DNA of 64,000 nucleotides from CBFFRJ01 sp051486985 (lineage in GTDB: Bacteria; Pseudomonadota; Gammaproteobacteria; Enterobacterales; Enterobacteriaceae): NCBI RefSeq assembly GCF_051486985.1, contig NZ_JAHVDV010000024.1, positions 23,075-87,074 on the forward strand. Reading direction: 5' to 3'. The position numbers and the translations under genes are program-made. Within the stretch, counting starts at the first letter, position 1. The number at the start of each line of letters is the position of its first letter. The notes under the pieces are model-generated. The model did no database searches. It worked only from the letters and a program-made list of their open reading frames with translations, and was not told where the DNA came from. This document shows positions 36,294 through 46,600 of this stretch, in pieces.

Positions 36294-37154
36294 CTGCTGT
36301 AACCACCAGTTATAACAGGGGCGCGAAGGCCGGTTCTGCCAGGCCAGAAACAGCGGCGTCGCCTGTTTACTCTCCTCAACATGCAACAGCGCCAGCTGCC
36401 CGTCATTAATATAATGCTGGCAGAAATGTCGCGGCAAAAAGCCGATGCCCAGGCCGTTCAGGTGCATGGCAATTTTCGTGCGATAGTCAGGGGCCACAAT
36501 CGCTTTTTGCCCCCGCAGTTGCCAGGCCACTTTGGGTTCCAGCTTGACGGAAGTGTCATGGATACAGACAGCAGGATAACGTCGCAGGTCATCGGCACGC
36601 AGTGGACGATTGAGGGCGGTCAGAGGATGCTGCGGGCATATCGCAAATAACCAGTCGACTGTCGGCATCTCAAGGCAGCAGATCTCACCGGGCAGCGCCA
36701 CCTGGTTAGGTGCGCCAATGGCAATATCGGCGCGCTTTTCCAGCAAGGCGTCCCAGACACCGTCATGCACATCAATGGAAATATGAATTTCTGTTTGTGG
36801 AAAATGACGTTCACTTTCCCCCAACAGGGGATAAAGCGGTTTAAGGCTGACAATATTATTCAGCGTAATATTGAGACGCGTCTCAACCCCTGCGGCAATT
36901 CGCTGCGTGGCAAACTGGAGTTCATCCAGCTCACTGAGAATAAGCTGCCCTTTTTTAATGAAATAGTTTCCGGCCTCGGTCAGCTCCAGCTGTTTTCCCA
37001 GTCGTTTAAATAACTTAAGACCGAGTTCGCTCTCAAGCTTGTGCACCGTGTAGCTCAACGCAGTCGGGACTTTGTGCAGCTCTTCTGCCGCAGCAGCGAA
37101 ACTGCCACAGCGTGCAATGGTGATAATCACATTCACTGCCTGTGCACTGATCAA
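36246..37154 (-). CDS. LysR family transcriptional regulator (YahB/AllS-like)
   Basis: A LysR regulator with an N-terminal winged helix (GSFAAAAEELHKVPTALSY, about residues 18-36 from the chosen start) and an effector domain with HDGVWDALLEKRADIAIGAP. The sequence pattern is close to E. coli YahB, AllS and PunR, regulators of ureide and purine genes. The ORF extends to 37286, but that gives an unusual 44-residue N-terminal extension. A TTG at 37154 has GGGGAG about 7 bases upstream and yields 302 residues, near the family norm. It probably controls the divergent and adjacent carbamoyl-transfer genes in response to a pathway metabolite. Confidence 0.8.
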   Translation of the reverse strand: MISAQAVNVIITIARCGSFAAAAEELHKVPTALSYTVHKLESELGLKLFKRLGKQLELTEAGNYFIKKGQLILSELDELQFATQRIAAGVETRLNITLNNIVSLKPLYPLLGESERHFPQTEIHISIDVHDGVWDALLEKRADIAIGAPNQVALPGEICCLEMPTVDWLFAICPQHPLTALNRPLRADDLRRYPAVCIHDTSVKLEPKVAWQLRGQKAIVAPDYRTKIAMHLNGLGIGFLPRHFCQHYINDGQLALLHVEESKQATPLFLAWQNRPSRPCYNWWLQQLKRPDVQRGFFTPLA

Positions 37155-37286
37155 CGTGCCGTCTCCCCTGCCTGAAAGCGTTTTGGTACTGTTTACCGCA
37201 TAACGCAGGTGCAAACCAGCGTAGTGTGAGGATCCGCATTCAATCCTGCTAATAAAGGTGGTAATGCCCATCCAGGAATTAATCAC

Positions 37287-37854
37287 CCAGGGAAAGTGCT
37301 TACGCAGGATTAACGAAAAAAACCTATTTCCATATATTTCAGCGCGTAATAAAAAATTAAATAGCCCACAATTTATTCTGGAGTTTTATGCTTCATCCCT
37401 TACTTAAGACGGTTTTTTACACTGCTTATACGGCCTGGATAAATGCCCGCTTCAATCACCATTCTGGGTTATTGATATTTAATACTTTAATGATTTCTAC
37501 GTTAAAAAAAGATAGCATGTGTATAGCTGAAGTTTATATATTTGCTGAAAATAAAGCGCGTGTTAGCAAAGCTGTAATTTAAACCCTCAATAATTTACGT
37601 TGCATCGCAGCGGTCGGCGACTGACTCCCCATGAACATTGATAACTCTCTGACTGGGTCAATAAGCGCAGCCCGCGATAAACCACATGCAGCAGGACGGG
37701 GGAGCCACGTGATAATAAGGCGAATGCGTAATAGCCGTAGCATTGCATTGCATCGTACCCCTACAACTGGCGCACTGCCAACATAACGCATGTCTCTGCC
37801 TGTGCCTGGTTTTCAGGATAACATCGGTAGTGGGTACTAATTATTATGTAAATC
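37287..37854. other. Intergenic region upstream of the cellulose operon
   Basis: About 570 bp without a convincing gene. The first 270 bases are AT-rich and the rest is of mixed composition. Short frames at 37388-37582 (+) and 37579-37791 (-) lack family features. The region should include the bcs promoter and any regulatory leader; no clear sigma-70 pair was identified. Confidence 0.5.
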
Positions 37855-38475
37855 ATGAGTATAACGATGAATCACTATGATGATTTGCAGAGGTTTAAGG
37901 ATAAGACCCGCAACCAGCAGTATGATTTCAAGGATTTGTCTGCACAAAATACGTCGCAAGAGAAGGGTAGCTGGGCGCTTATCAATCAGCTTTCACCCGT
38001 ATCCGAGGAGAACAAACTGGCTATGGGCGGCCACGTATCGCTGCCACAACCTCAGCCAGTGACCCCCGCCCTCTTCACATCTCAGAGCAACCAGCCCGTG
38101 GCTGCGCACCCTGAAACCGTGGCTGAGCCGCACGCAGAGGTTACCCCGACCTCCGCGACCTCTATCCTGCGCGATGTGGCGCAACAACTCTCATCTGCGC
38201 AGGGCGCTGTCGCCGCACCGACGCAGACAACCGCTGCGGTAACACCCGCCCCGGATACGCCTGAAGCCTCAACACCTGACCTTGCTGCACCCGTGCCGCC
38301 GGAGCCTGCCCGGGCTACCCCCGTGCAACCCGCGCCCGCTCAGGTGGCATACGCACGGCCCGCGCCTGCCAGCTACGCCCGGCTGTTTGCGCCCAAACCG
38401 GCAGAGTCGAAGCCGGCAACAGAAAAAAACCAGCCATTACACACTTTGTTAGAAAGGATCGCTTCATGCCGTTGA
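37855..38475 (+). CDS. bcsO: Cellulose biosynthesis protein BcsO
   Basis: A 206-residue protein rich in Pro, Ala and Thr, mostly low-complexity from residue 60 on, with a conserved start (NHYDDLQRFKDKTRNQQYDF). This matches BcsO, an accessory protein that precedes bcsQ in enterobacterial class I cellulose operons. The role is not well defined; proline-rich partners of this type are proposed to organise the synthase complexes. An alternative ATG at 37867 (MNHYDDL) is possible. It overlaps bcsQ by 10 bases. Confidence 0.85.
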   Translation: MSITMNHYDDLQRFKDKTRNQQYDFKDLSAQNTSQEKGSWALINQLSPVSEENKLAMGGHVSLPQPQPVTPALFTSQSNQPVAAHPETVAEPHAEVTPTSATSILRDVAQQLSSAQGAVAAPTQTTAAVTPAPDTPEASTPDLAAPVPPEPARATPVQPAPAQVAYARPAPASYARLFAPKPAESKPATEKNQPLHTLLERIASCR

Positions 38476-39269
38476 TTTGTGTTTGTTCGCCAAAGGGGGG
38501 TGTCGGGAAAACGACCCTGACGGCAAATCTGGCTTATGCACTGGCGCGGTCAGGTAGTAAAGTCCTTGCCCTGGATTTTGACGTGCAGAATGCGTTGCGC
38601 CTGCATTTTGGTGTTCCCCTCTCCGATGGCCGCGGCTATGTCGCAAAAGCCACAGAATCCTCAGACTGGAGCCAGTTTGTCCTCACCGCTGGCGGCAATA
38701 TTTTTGTCCTTCCGTATGGTGAGGTCACCGAAGAGCAGCGCCTGCAGTTTGAAGAGCGTTTGGCCCACGACGAACACTTTCTGGTTCGTGGCCTGAACAC
38801 CTTACTGAATTACCCCGGCCTGGTTATCGTTGCCGACTTCCCTCCCGGCCCATCGGCGGCCCTGAAAGCGATGTCACGTCTGGCCGATCTGCACCTGGTT
38901 ATCCTTCAGGCCGATACGGCCTCCCTCTCTATGCTGCCGCACGTGGAAAACAATCGTCTGACCGGCGATGTGCTGAACCGGAAAGCAGGCCATTACTTTG
39001 TGCTGAATCAGAGCGACAACCGCCGCCAGATTAGCCGTGATGTCACCGCCTTCATGGAAGAGAAGCTAGGGAATCAGCTTTTGGGCGTCATCCATCGCGA
39101 TGAAAGTGTCCAGGAAGCGAACGCCTCTCAGCAGTCCATTTTTGATTTCAGTCCTGCCTCCGCCGCCGCATTTGATATTGAACTCATTGCGAAACGGGTC
39201 GCCGGGATTGTAGGCGTCCATATCGGAGACGGCACGGTTCATAGCAAACCGACGATGTCTGGCTTCTAA
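38466..39269 (+). CDS. bcsQ: Cellulose biosynthesis protein BcsQ (MinD/ParA-like ATPase)
   Basis: A 267-residue P-loop ATPase with a deviant Walker A (SPKGGVGKTT, residues 8-17) near the N terminus, Walker A' aspartates in LALDFDVQNAL, and Walker B VIVADFPPG. BcsQ localises or stabilises the cellulose synthase at the cell pole. No stop or frameshift is seen, unlike E. coli K-12 where bcsQ carries an early stop. bcsA starts 17 bases later. Confidence 0.94.
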   Translation: MPLICVCSPKGGVGKTTLTANLAYALARSGSKVLALDFDVQNALRLHFGVPLSDGRGYVAKATESSDWSQFVLTAGGNIFVLPYGEVTEEQRLQFEERLAHDEHFLVRGLNTLLNYPGLVIVADFPPGPSAALKAMSRLADLHLVILQADTASLSMLPHVENNRLTGDVLNRKAGHYFVLNQSDNRRQISRDVTAFMEEKLGNQLLGVIHRDESVQEANASQQSIFDFSPASAAAFDIELIAKRVAGIVGVHIGDGTVHSKPTMSGF

Positions 39270-39286
39270 TTCGCGCAGGGCAACAC

Positions 39287-41392
39287 ATGAAAAAGTTCCT
39301 CTACCTTTTGCTGGTGCTGGCAATGCTCCCGATTGCCGTGCTGGTCGTCATCACGCCGATGGACAGCCAAAAGCAGTATATTTTTGGCCTGCTCAGTATC
39401 GGCATTTTGTTTTTAATGGGTATGGTCAGTAAAAAGCGCAGCGTCTCCGTGATTATGGTGGTGATGTCGGTACTGTTATCAACCCGTTACATGTACTTCC
39501 GGCTGACGCAAACGCTGCACTTTAACTCCGAGATAGAAACCATTCTTGGTATGGGGTTATTCCTCGCGGAAGTTTACGTCTGGATAATGCTGCTGCTGAG
39601 TTATTTGCAGACGATCTGGCCGCTCAAGCGTGGCATCGTTCCTCTGCCGGACGACATGAGCCAGTGGCCGACGGTTGACGTTTACATCCCGACCTATAAC
39701 GAACCGCTGGACGTGGTGCGTGATACGGTGCTGGCGGCGCAGTGTATTGATTACCCGCGCGATAAGATGAACATCTACCTGCTGGATGATGGCAAACGTC
39801 GTGAGTTTGCGGTCTTTGCCGCCGATGTCGGCGTCGGTTACATCACGCGTAACGACAACAACCACGCCAAGGCCGGTAACCTTAACCATGCCATGAAGCT
39901 GACGCAGGGCGAGCTGATTACCGTGTTCGACTGCGATCACGTGGCGACACGCATCTTCCTGCAGGCCACCGTCGGCGGCTTCCTGAAAGACCCGAAGCTG
40001 GCGCTGGTACAGACACCGCACTACTTCTATTCACCGGACCCGTTTGAACGTAACCTCTCCGTTGGACGCAACATCCCCAACGAAGGCTCTCTCTTCTACG
40101 GCCCGATTCAGCAGGGTAACGACAACTGGAATGCCACCTTCTTCTGCGGCTCCTGTGCGGTGATTCGCCGTAGCGCGCTGGAAGAGATTGGTGGCTTTGC
40201 CGTTGAAACCGTCACCGAAGATGCCCACACCGCACTGAAGCTGCAGCGTCGTGGCTGGGGTTCCGCGTTCCTTGATATCCCTCTGGCTGCCGGTCTGGCG
40301 ACCGAACGTCTGGTGCTGCACGTGATTCAGCGTACCCGCTGGGCGCGCGGCATGACGCAGATTTTCCGTCTTGATAACCCGCTGTTTGGCCGCGGGCTGA
40401 CGATTCAACAGCGCCTCTGCTACCTGAGCGCCATGCTCTATTATCAGTTTGCCCTGCCGCGTATCGCGTTTCTGACCGCACCGCTGGCCTACCTGCTGTT
40501 CAACCTGAACATCATTCACTCCTCGGCGAATCTGATTTTCGCCTACGCGCTGCCGCATCTGTTCCTCGCGATTTATGTGAACTCAAGGATGAACGGACGT
40601 CATCGCTACAGCTTCTGGGGTGAGATTTATGACCTGGTGCTGGCCTTCCACATTGTGCTACCGACCGTGGTGACCATGATTTTCCCGAAGCGCGGCAAGT
40701 TCAACGTTACGGATAAAGGCGCGCTGCTGGACGTGGGTTACTTCGACTTCAGCGTAGTACGTCCGCATCTGATTATCGCCCTCCTGCTGGGTGCCGGGGT
40801 GATTGCGGGCATCGTGCGCGCCTTTGCCCATGACTATTTTGGCGTTGACCCGCGCGTTATCGCCCTTAACGTCGGCTGGGGTTTATACAGCCTGATCTTC
40901 CTGCTGGCCGCCATTGCGGTGGCACGTGAAACCCGCCAGACGCGCAAAACGATTCGTGTCGATGCGGCGATCCCGGTGCTGCTGCACCATGCCAGCGGCA
41001 TCGTGTCACGCAGCGTTACCGCCGATCTGTCGATGGGTGGCTGCCGTATCGTGGCTCCGGATGAGCGCCACTTTAAGGATGAGATTGAAGAGATTGAGCT
41101 GCTGCTTCAGTCCGGTGCGATCAATATCCCGGTCAAAACCATTGCCAGCGATGACGAGTTTATCCGCCTGATGTTCGACGATATTCCGCTTTCGCGCCGC
41201 CGCGAGCTGGTGCGCGTTGTACTCTCCCGTGCTGACGCCTGGATTAATCCACCCAAGCCACAGGACAACCCCTTCCGCTCGCTGGGCACCATCATGCGTT
41301 GTGTGTTTGATCTCTTCTGGTTGACCTGGAAAAGCCGCCGGGAAAACCGTCGGTTACGTGCGCAGGCCGCAGCGCGGGAGGAGAATGCATGA
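39287..41392 (+). CDS. bcsA: Cellulose synthase catalytic subunit BcsA (UDP-forming)
   Basis: BcsA polymerises UDP-glucose into beta-1,4-glucan and threads it through the inner membrane. The 701-residue protein has GT2 motifs in order: DVYIPTYNEP, VFDCDHVAT (DxD), TVTEDAHT and the QRTRWARG signature. They are followed by membrane segments and a C-terminal PilZ domain whose RQTRKTIR (RxxxR) and ADLSMGG (DxSxxG) motifs bind cyclic di-GMP. It is shorter than the 872-residue E. coli BcsA, lacking its extended N terminus, as in class I operons. It overlaps bcsB by ATGA. Confidence 0.96.
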   Translation: MKKFLYLLLVLAMLPIAVLVVITPMDSQKQYIFGLLSIGILFLMGMVSKKRSVSVIMVVMSVLLSTRYMYFRLTQTLHFNSEIETILGMGLFLAEVYVWIMLLLSYLQTIWPLKRGIVPLPDDMSQWPTVDVYIPTYNEPLDVVRDTVLAAQCIDYPRDKMNIYLLDDGKRREFAVFAADVGVGYITRNDNNHAKAGNLNHAMKLTQGELITVFDCDHVATRIFLQATVGGFLKDPKLALVQTPHYFYSPDPFERNLSVGRNIPNEGSLFYGPIQQGNDNWNATFFCGSCAVIRRSALEEIGGFAVETVTEDAHTALKLQRRGWGSAFLDIPLAAGLATERLVLHVIQRTRWARGMTQIFRLDNPLFGRGLTIQQRLCYLSAMLYYQFALPRIAFLTAPLAYLLFNLNIIHSSANLIFAYALPHLFLAIYVNSRMNGRHRYSFWGEIYDLVLAFHIVLPTVVTMIFPKRGKFNVTDKGALLDVGYFDFSVVRPHLIIALLLGAGVIAGIVRAFAHDYFGVDPRVIALNVGWGLYSLIFLLAAIAVARETRQTRKTIRVDAAIPVLLHHASGIVSRSVTADLSMGGCRIVAPDERHFKDEIEEIELLLQSGAINIPVKTIASDDEFIRLMFDDIPLSRRRELVRVVLSRADAWINPPKPQDNPFRSLGTIMRCVFDLFWLTWKSRRENRRLRAQAAAREENA

Positions 41393-43686
41393 AGCATTTA
41401 ACTACTCTGGCCCTGCTGGTCGGGGCGTTGTTTATCGCGCCAACCTACGGCGAAGAGACGTCTATTGAGTCCCTGTTACGCCTCAACGAACCGGCACCCA
41501 CGGCGCCTGCGGCGCTCTCCCAGACCGCGCCGGTGTTTGTTCCTTCGGTGGTTAACAGCATCAGCATTGCGCAGATGGGTTTCCCACAAGGCATTTCGCT
41601 AAGTGGCGGGCAATTTCAGGGCGGCGCGGCCTTTACGCTGCCTGTTGATCAGGTCATCACGACCGCACGTCTGGCATTGACCCTGAAAATATCGCCGGCG
41701 ATGGCCACCCGCAACGCCAGTATGCAGCTGATGCTCAACGGGCAGCCGCTGGGCACCGTTCCGCTGACCGCCGCCGACAGCGACACTGCGAGCTATCAGC
41801 TGGATATTCCCGCCGCGCTGCTGGTCTCCAGCAACAGCCTGAGCTTCAAGGTGAACGATGGCGATGCCATGCAGTGCCAGCGTGATCTGACGGATAAGTA
41901 TCGCGTCACTATCATGCCGGATTCGCATTTTGAACTGGAAGGCCAGCAGCTGGATATTGGCTCAGATCTCAGCCACTTCCCGCGCCCCTTCTTTGACAGC
42001 ATGCAGATGACCCCGGCGGCAATCGCGATGGCCTTCCCTGCCACCCTCAGCCCGGATGGCATCAGCGCAGGTGCACTGATTTCGTCGTGGATGGGGATTC
42101 AGGCCGACTACCGTGGCGTGGCCTTTGCGGCCTATCACGACCGTCTGCCGGAGAAAAATGGCATCCTGATTGGCCATCCTGGCGATCAGATTGGCGGACT
42201 TACCCTCCCGCAAACCGCCCGACCGCTGCTGAAAATCGTCGATAACCCGGCGAACCCGGTTTATAAGCTGCTGCTGGTGGTGGGCAAGGATGAGGGCGAA
42301 TTGCGTACCGCCGCCTGGCGCTTAACGCGTGGTAACTTTGCGTTGCAAACGCCGTCTGAAGAGGTCAGCGCACAAACGATCCCGGAGAGCAAGCCCTACG
42401 ATGCCCCGCGCTGGATCCCCACCGATCGTCCGGTGAAGCTCTCTGAACTGATCCGCAAGGATCAAAGTCTCACCACCACCGGCCTCTGGCATGATGCGCT
42501 GCGCGTGGCGTTCCGTGCGGCCCCGGACCTGTTTCTGTGGGACGGCGAAACCATTCCGCTGCACATCGGTTACCGCTTCCCGACCGAAAGCTGGATTGAT
42601 GAAGACCGCTCCTGGTTAAGCATGACCATGAACGACACCTTCCTGCACAACCTGCCGGTGAACAAGCAGGGAGCGCTGGAAACGCTGTGGCACAAACTCG
42701 GTGGCGATGCGCGACAGGAGAAGTTCGACATGCCACTGGAGCCGTACATGATTTACGGCGACAATCAGCTGTCGCTCTACTTTAATATTCAGCCGAAGGC
42801 GAGCGCGCCGTGCAGTGTGCTGCTGAACAACAACATTAAGAGCCGCATCGAAGAAGATTCGTGGATTGATCTGAGCAACACCCGCCACTTCGCGCTGCTA
42901 CCCAACCTCTCCTATTTCGTGGGCGCCTCATTCCCGTTCACGCGAAATGCCGATTTTTCAGAAACGGTACTGATGCTACCCGCCCAGCCGACCGAGACGC
43001 AGATCGCCACGCTGCTGGATATGGCGGCACGCTCCGGTAATGCGACCGGCACGGCGCTTGGCCATAACCGCGTTCTGTTGGGTATCCCTACCGCAGGCGC
43101 TGGCCCTGAACTGCTCAAAGAGCGTGATGTGCTGGCGGTAAGCGGGTTGAATCAGCATGACTTCAACAGCGCCCTCCTCACTGACTCGCCGTTTGTGCTG
43201 CACGACAGCACGCTGGGCGTGCGTGAACTCACCACCTGGCAGCGGGTTAAGCGCTGGGTCGCGGGCGACTGGAGCTCTGACGGACTGGAAGCGGACCGCT
43301 ACTTCTCCTCTAACGAGGCGTGGCGCGGGTTTGTCAGCTTCCCGTCACCCTGGAATGACGCCCGTCTGGTGGTGCTGGCGCTCGGTAGTAATGACGAGCA
43401 GCTGTCCCGGCTGCACGGCGATTTAACCTCGGCGCGGATCAACGCCGGTATTCGTGGTGATGCGGCTGTTATTACCAATGAAAATGGCGTGCGTAGCTTC
43501 CGCGTGGGTGAACAATCGCCACGCGGCGAAATGCCCGCCCAGATGATGATTATCTGGTATGCGAACCAGCACTCCGCCATGCTCGCCATCCTTGGCCTGG
43601 CATTTGGCTGCATTGGTGGCCTGTCGCTGTATGTCTGGCTCAGAAACCGGGCGAAAAAACGCCTGGATCTGGATAAACGCAACTAA
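41389..43686 (+). CDS. bcsB: Cellulose synthase periplasmic subunit BcsB
   Basis: A 765-residue protein with a signal peptide (KHLTTLALLVGALFIAPTYG), a large periplasmic part with carbohydrate-binding and flavodoxin-like repeats (for example SLSFKVNDGDAMQCQRDLTD), and a C-terminal membrane anchor (MLAILGLAFGCIGGLSLYVWL) that packs against BcsA. It guides the nascent glucan in the periplasm and is required for BcsA activity. Translation is coupled to bcsA. Confidence 0.95.
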   Translation: MKHLTTLALLVGALFIAPTYGEETSIESLLRLNEPAPTAPAALSQTAPVFVPSVVNSISIAQMGFPQGISLSGGQFQGGAAFTLPVDQVITTARLALTLKISPAMATRNASMQLMLNGQPLGTVPLTAADSDTASYQLDIPAALLVSSNSLSFKVNDGDAMQCQRDLTDKYRVTIMPDSHFELEGQQLDIGSDLSHFPRPFFDSMQMTPAAIAMAFPATLSPDGISAGALISSWMGIQADYRGVAFAAYHDRLPEKNGILIGHPGDQIGGLTLPQTARPLLKIVDNPANPVYKLLLVVGKDEGELRTAAWRLTRGNFALQTPSEEVSAQTIPESKPYDAPRWIPTDRPVKLSELIRKDQSLTTTGLWHDALRVAFRAAPDLFLWDGETIPLHIGYRFPTESWIDEDRSWLSMTMNDTFLHNLPVNKQGALETLWHKLGGDARQEKFDMPLEPYMIYGDNQLSLYFNIQPKASAPCSVLLNNNIKSRIEEDSWIDLSNTRHFALLPNLSYFVGASFPFTRNADFSETVLMLPAQPTETQIATLLDMAARSGNATGTALGHNRVLLGIPTAGAGPELLKERDVLAVSGLNQHDFNSALLTDSPFVLHDSTLGVRELTTWQRVKRWVAGDWSSDGLEADRYFSSNEAWRGFVSFPSPWNDARLVVLALGSNDEQLSRLHGDLTSARINAGIRGDAAVITNENGVRSFRVGEQSPRGEMPAQMMIIWYANQHSAMLAILGLAFGCIGGLSLYVWLRNRAKKRLDLDKRN

Positions 43687-43699
43687 GAGGGTGATAAGA

Positions 43700-46600
43700 A
43701 TGACGATAAAAACCGCCCGCCGTTTGACGACGCTGTGCCTTTCCGGCGTCCTCACTTTCGGAACCCTGGGTCAGGCCCAGGCTGCACAAAACGACGCCGC
43801 ACTGAAGGCGCTGTTCGATCAGGCGAATTACTGGCACGAAAAGTCCCATGATGACCTGGCGATGGAGTCGCTGAAAAAAGTGTTGATGGTGGATGCCAAC
43901 AACACGCAGGCGATGTACCTGATGGCGCTGTGGACGCAGCAAAACGGCGATCTGCAAACGTCGGCCCAGTGGCGCGCGCGCCTGGCGCAGGTTTCACCCG
44001 GCGACGCCGGTTTACAGGCGCTGGATAACGCCAAACAGCTCACTCAGGTGCCGCAGGGTCAGTTGTCGCTTGCCCGCCAACAGGCCCGCAGTGGTAACGT
44101 CCCCGCGGCGCTGGCGACCTGGCGCAGTATGTTCAACGGTGAAACCCCGCCGCCAAGCCTGGCGCCGGAGTATTACCTGACGATGGCAGGGGACAAAGCG
44201 CTCTACCCGCAGGCCGTCGCGCAGCTGAAAACGTTCGTCATGCAAAATCCGCAGGACAATGCGGCCCGCATCGCACTGGGGAAAATGCTGACCTGGCGTG
44301 AAGAGACGCGCCGCGACGGTATTCTGCTGCTTGAGCCGATGGCCAGTGGCAGTAAGGATGCCGATGAGGGCTTACGTCAGGCGCTGCTGTGGCTCGGGCC
44401 GCAGGCCGGTGACGAGCGCTTTTATGACACCTGGCTGCAGCGCCACCCGCAGGATGCCGACGTTCAGAACTACTACCGGAAAAATATTGGTGGAGCCGCG
44501 AAAGGCGCAGGTTATACCGCGCTCAACAGCGGGGACGCCAGTGCCGCGAAGCGCAAGTTTGAACAGGTGCTGCAAACCAACCCGGATGACGCCGACGCGC
44601 TCGCCGGAATGGGTTATATCGCCCAGCGCAGCGGCGATTACAAAGCGGCTTCGCAATACCTGAACCGGGCGGCAAGCCAGGGTGGCGATGCCTCTGGCGA
44701 GCGTAAAGAGCAGGCTGCCGACGCCGCGTTTTATGGCCAGCTGGCTGAAGCACAGCAGACTTTAAAAGAGGGCAACATCAGCCAGGCGCTGGCGCTCTCC
44801 TCCCCGCTCGCTCAGGAGAGTGGCGAGCGCGGCACCGCCGCCAGGCTGTTCCGCGCGGACGTTCTGCGCCAGAACAAAGATTACCCGCAGGCCGAGCAGA
44901 CGCTGCGCAGCGTGCTCAACGAGCAGCCGCAAAACGGCCCGGCGCGGGAAAACCTCTACTACGTGCTGCGCGATCAGAATAAAACCGACGAAGCGCAGGC
45001 CGTTCTGCGCACCCTACCGGCCTCGCTTCAGCAGCGCCTTGCGCCGCGTGCGGTCGCCGGTGCGCCGGGCGATCCTATCCGCCGTCAGGCTCAACAGCTT
45101 GAGGCCAGCGGCAACACCTCGCAGGCCATCAATGTGCTGCGTCAGGGCGTGGCCCGCGTGCCGGATGACCCGTGGCTGCGTCTGGATCTGGCCCGTCTGC
45201 TGCAAAAGTCCGGTCAGGAGGGCGAAGCCGCGACGGTGATGATCCCTGCCGGACGTGAAGGCGCAGGAGCAAACTCACTCTATGCCGCCGCGCTCTTTGC
45301 CAGCGAAAGCGGCGCCTGGCAGCAGGCTAACTCCCTGCTGGGGCGGATTTCGCCCGCCAGTCGCAACGGCCAGATGCGCGATCTCTCTGAGAGCGTGAAC
45401 TACAACCTGCAGATGGCGACGGCAGAACGTTACCTCGCGCAGGGGAACATGACCGCCGCGTCAAACACCCTGAAAGCGCTGGCCAATCAGCCGCCGAAAT
45501 CTCCGGCCGATGCCGGGAAACTGGCCCGTATGCTGGCCCGTACCGGCGACATGACCGGCGCCGTCGCGCTGGTGCGTGACAGCATGAAAGCGGGTGTGCA
45601 GGGTAACGCCGGGGACTATGCCGACCAGGTGGCCGTCCTGAATCAGGCGGGGCTGACCCAGGAAGCGCAGACCTTTATGTCCAGCCCGGAGATCCAGTCA
45701 CGCAGTACCCCGGCACAGCTCGCGGGGGTACGTAATGGCTATGTGATTAACGAGGCGGACGAACTGCGCGAGAAGGGTAATTATGCAGCCGCGTATGACA
45801 TGCTTATCCGCGCCCTGCAAAGTGACCCGCAGAATACCGACCTGATGTTCGCTATGGGCCGCCTCTACCAGACCGGCAAGATGAACAAAGAAGCGGGCGT
45901 GTTGTATGACTACCTGATGACCCGCGACTCCGACGATCAGGCCGCCCGCGTGGGCGCAATCGACGTGGCGCTGGCAGAAGATAACGTGCAGAAGGCCACG
46001 ACGCTTGCCAGCGGCCTGCGTAGTGATAACTCCCCGGAGCGGATGCTGTTGCTGGCGCGCCTGGAAGAGGCCAAAGGCAACCATCAGCAGGCGATGACTT
46101 ACCTGCGTAACGCGCGCGGCAAACTGGTTGGGCTTGAGTCCGGTAACAGCACCGGCACCCCGACCATCGGCGGCGTGCTGCTGGCGGATAACCCGTTTAC
46201 CACCACCAGCAAAACCGCCACGCCGAACTCCATTTATGGCACCTCGCTGCCGTGGCAGGTGGCACAGCAGGCACGCGAGCCAGGCTCCACCCTGCCGGGC
46301 ACCACCCGTACCGATCTGCCAATGGAAACTGCCCAGACCCGCACGCTGCGTCAGGTTGACGAAATGATGCAGCAGATGGACGAGAAGAACGGCATGTGGT
46401 TGCAGGGCGGCGTGGAAGTCCGTGGTCGCGACGGCGAGTCAGGTACCAGTAAACTGACGGAAGCGAAAGCGCCGCTCACCTGGTCCAGCTCACCGTTTGG
46501 CGATTCACGCTTCGAATTTACCGCCACGCCGATAACCTTAAGTTCAGGCAGTGCGTCGGGCGATGCCTGGCGGCGCTCTGGCGCGAACCCGCTGGCGAAT

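Noticed and set aside
37388..37791. Short frames on both strands between the LysR gene and bcsO
   Set aside because: They lack ribosome sites, domains or a recognisable family; the region is better read as a regulatory spacer.
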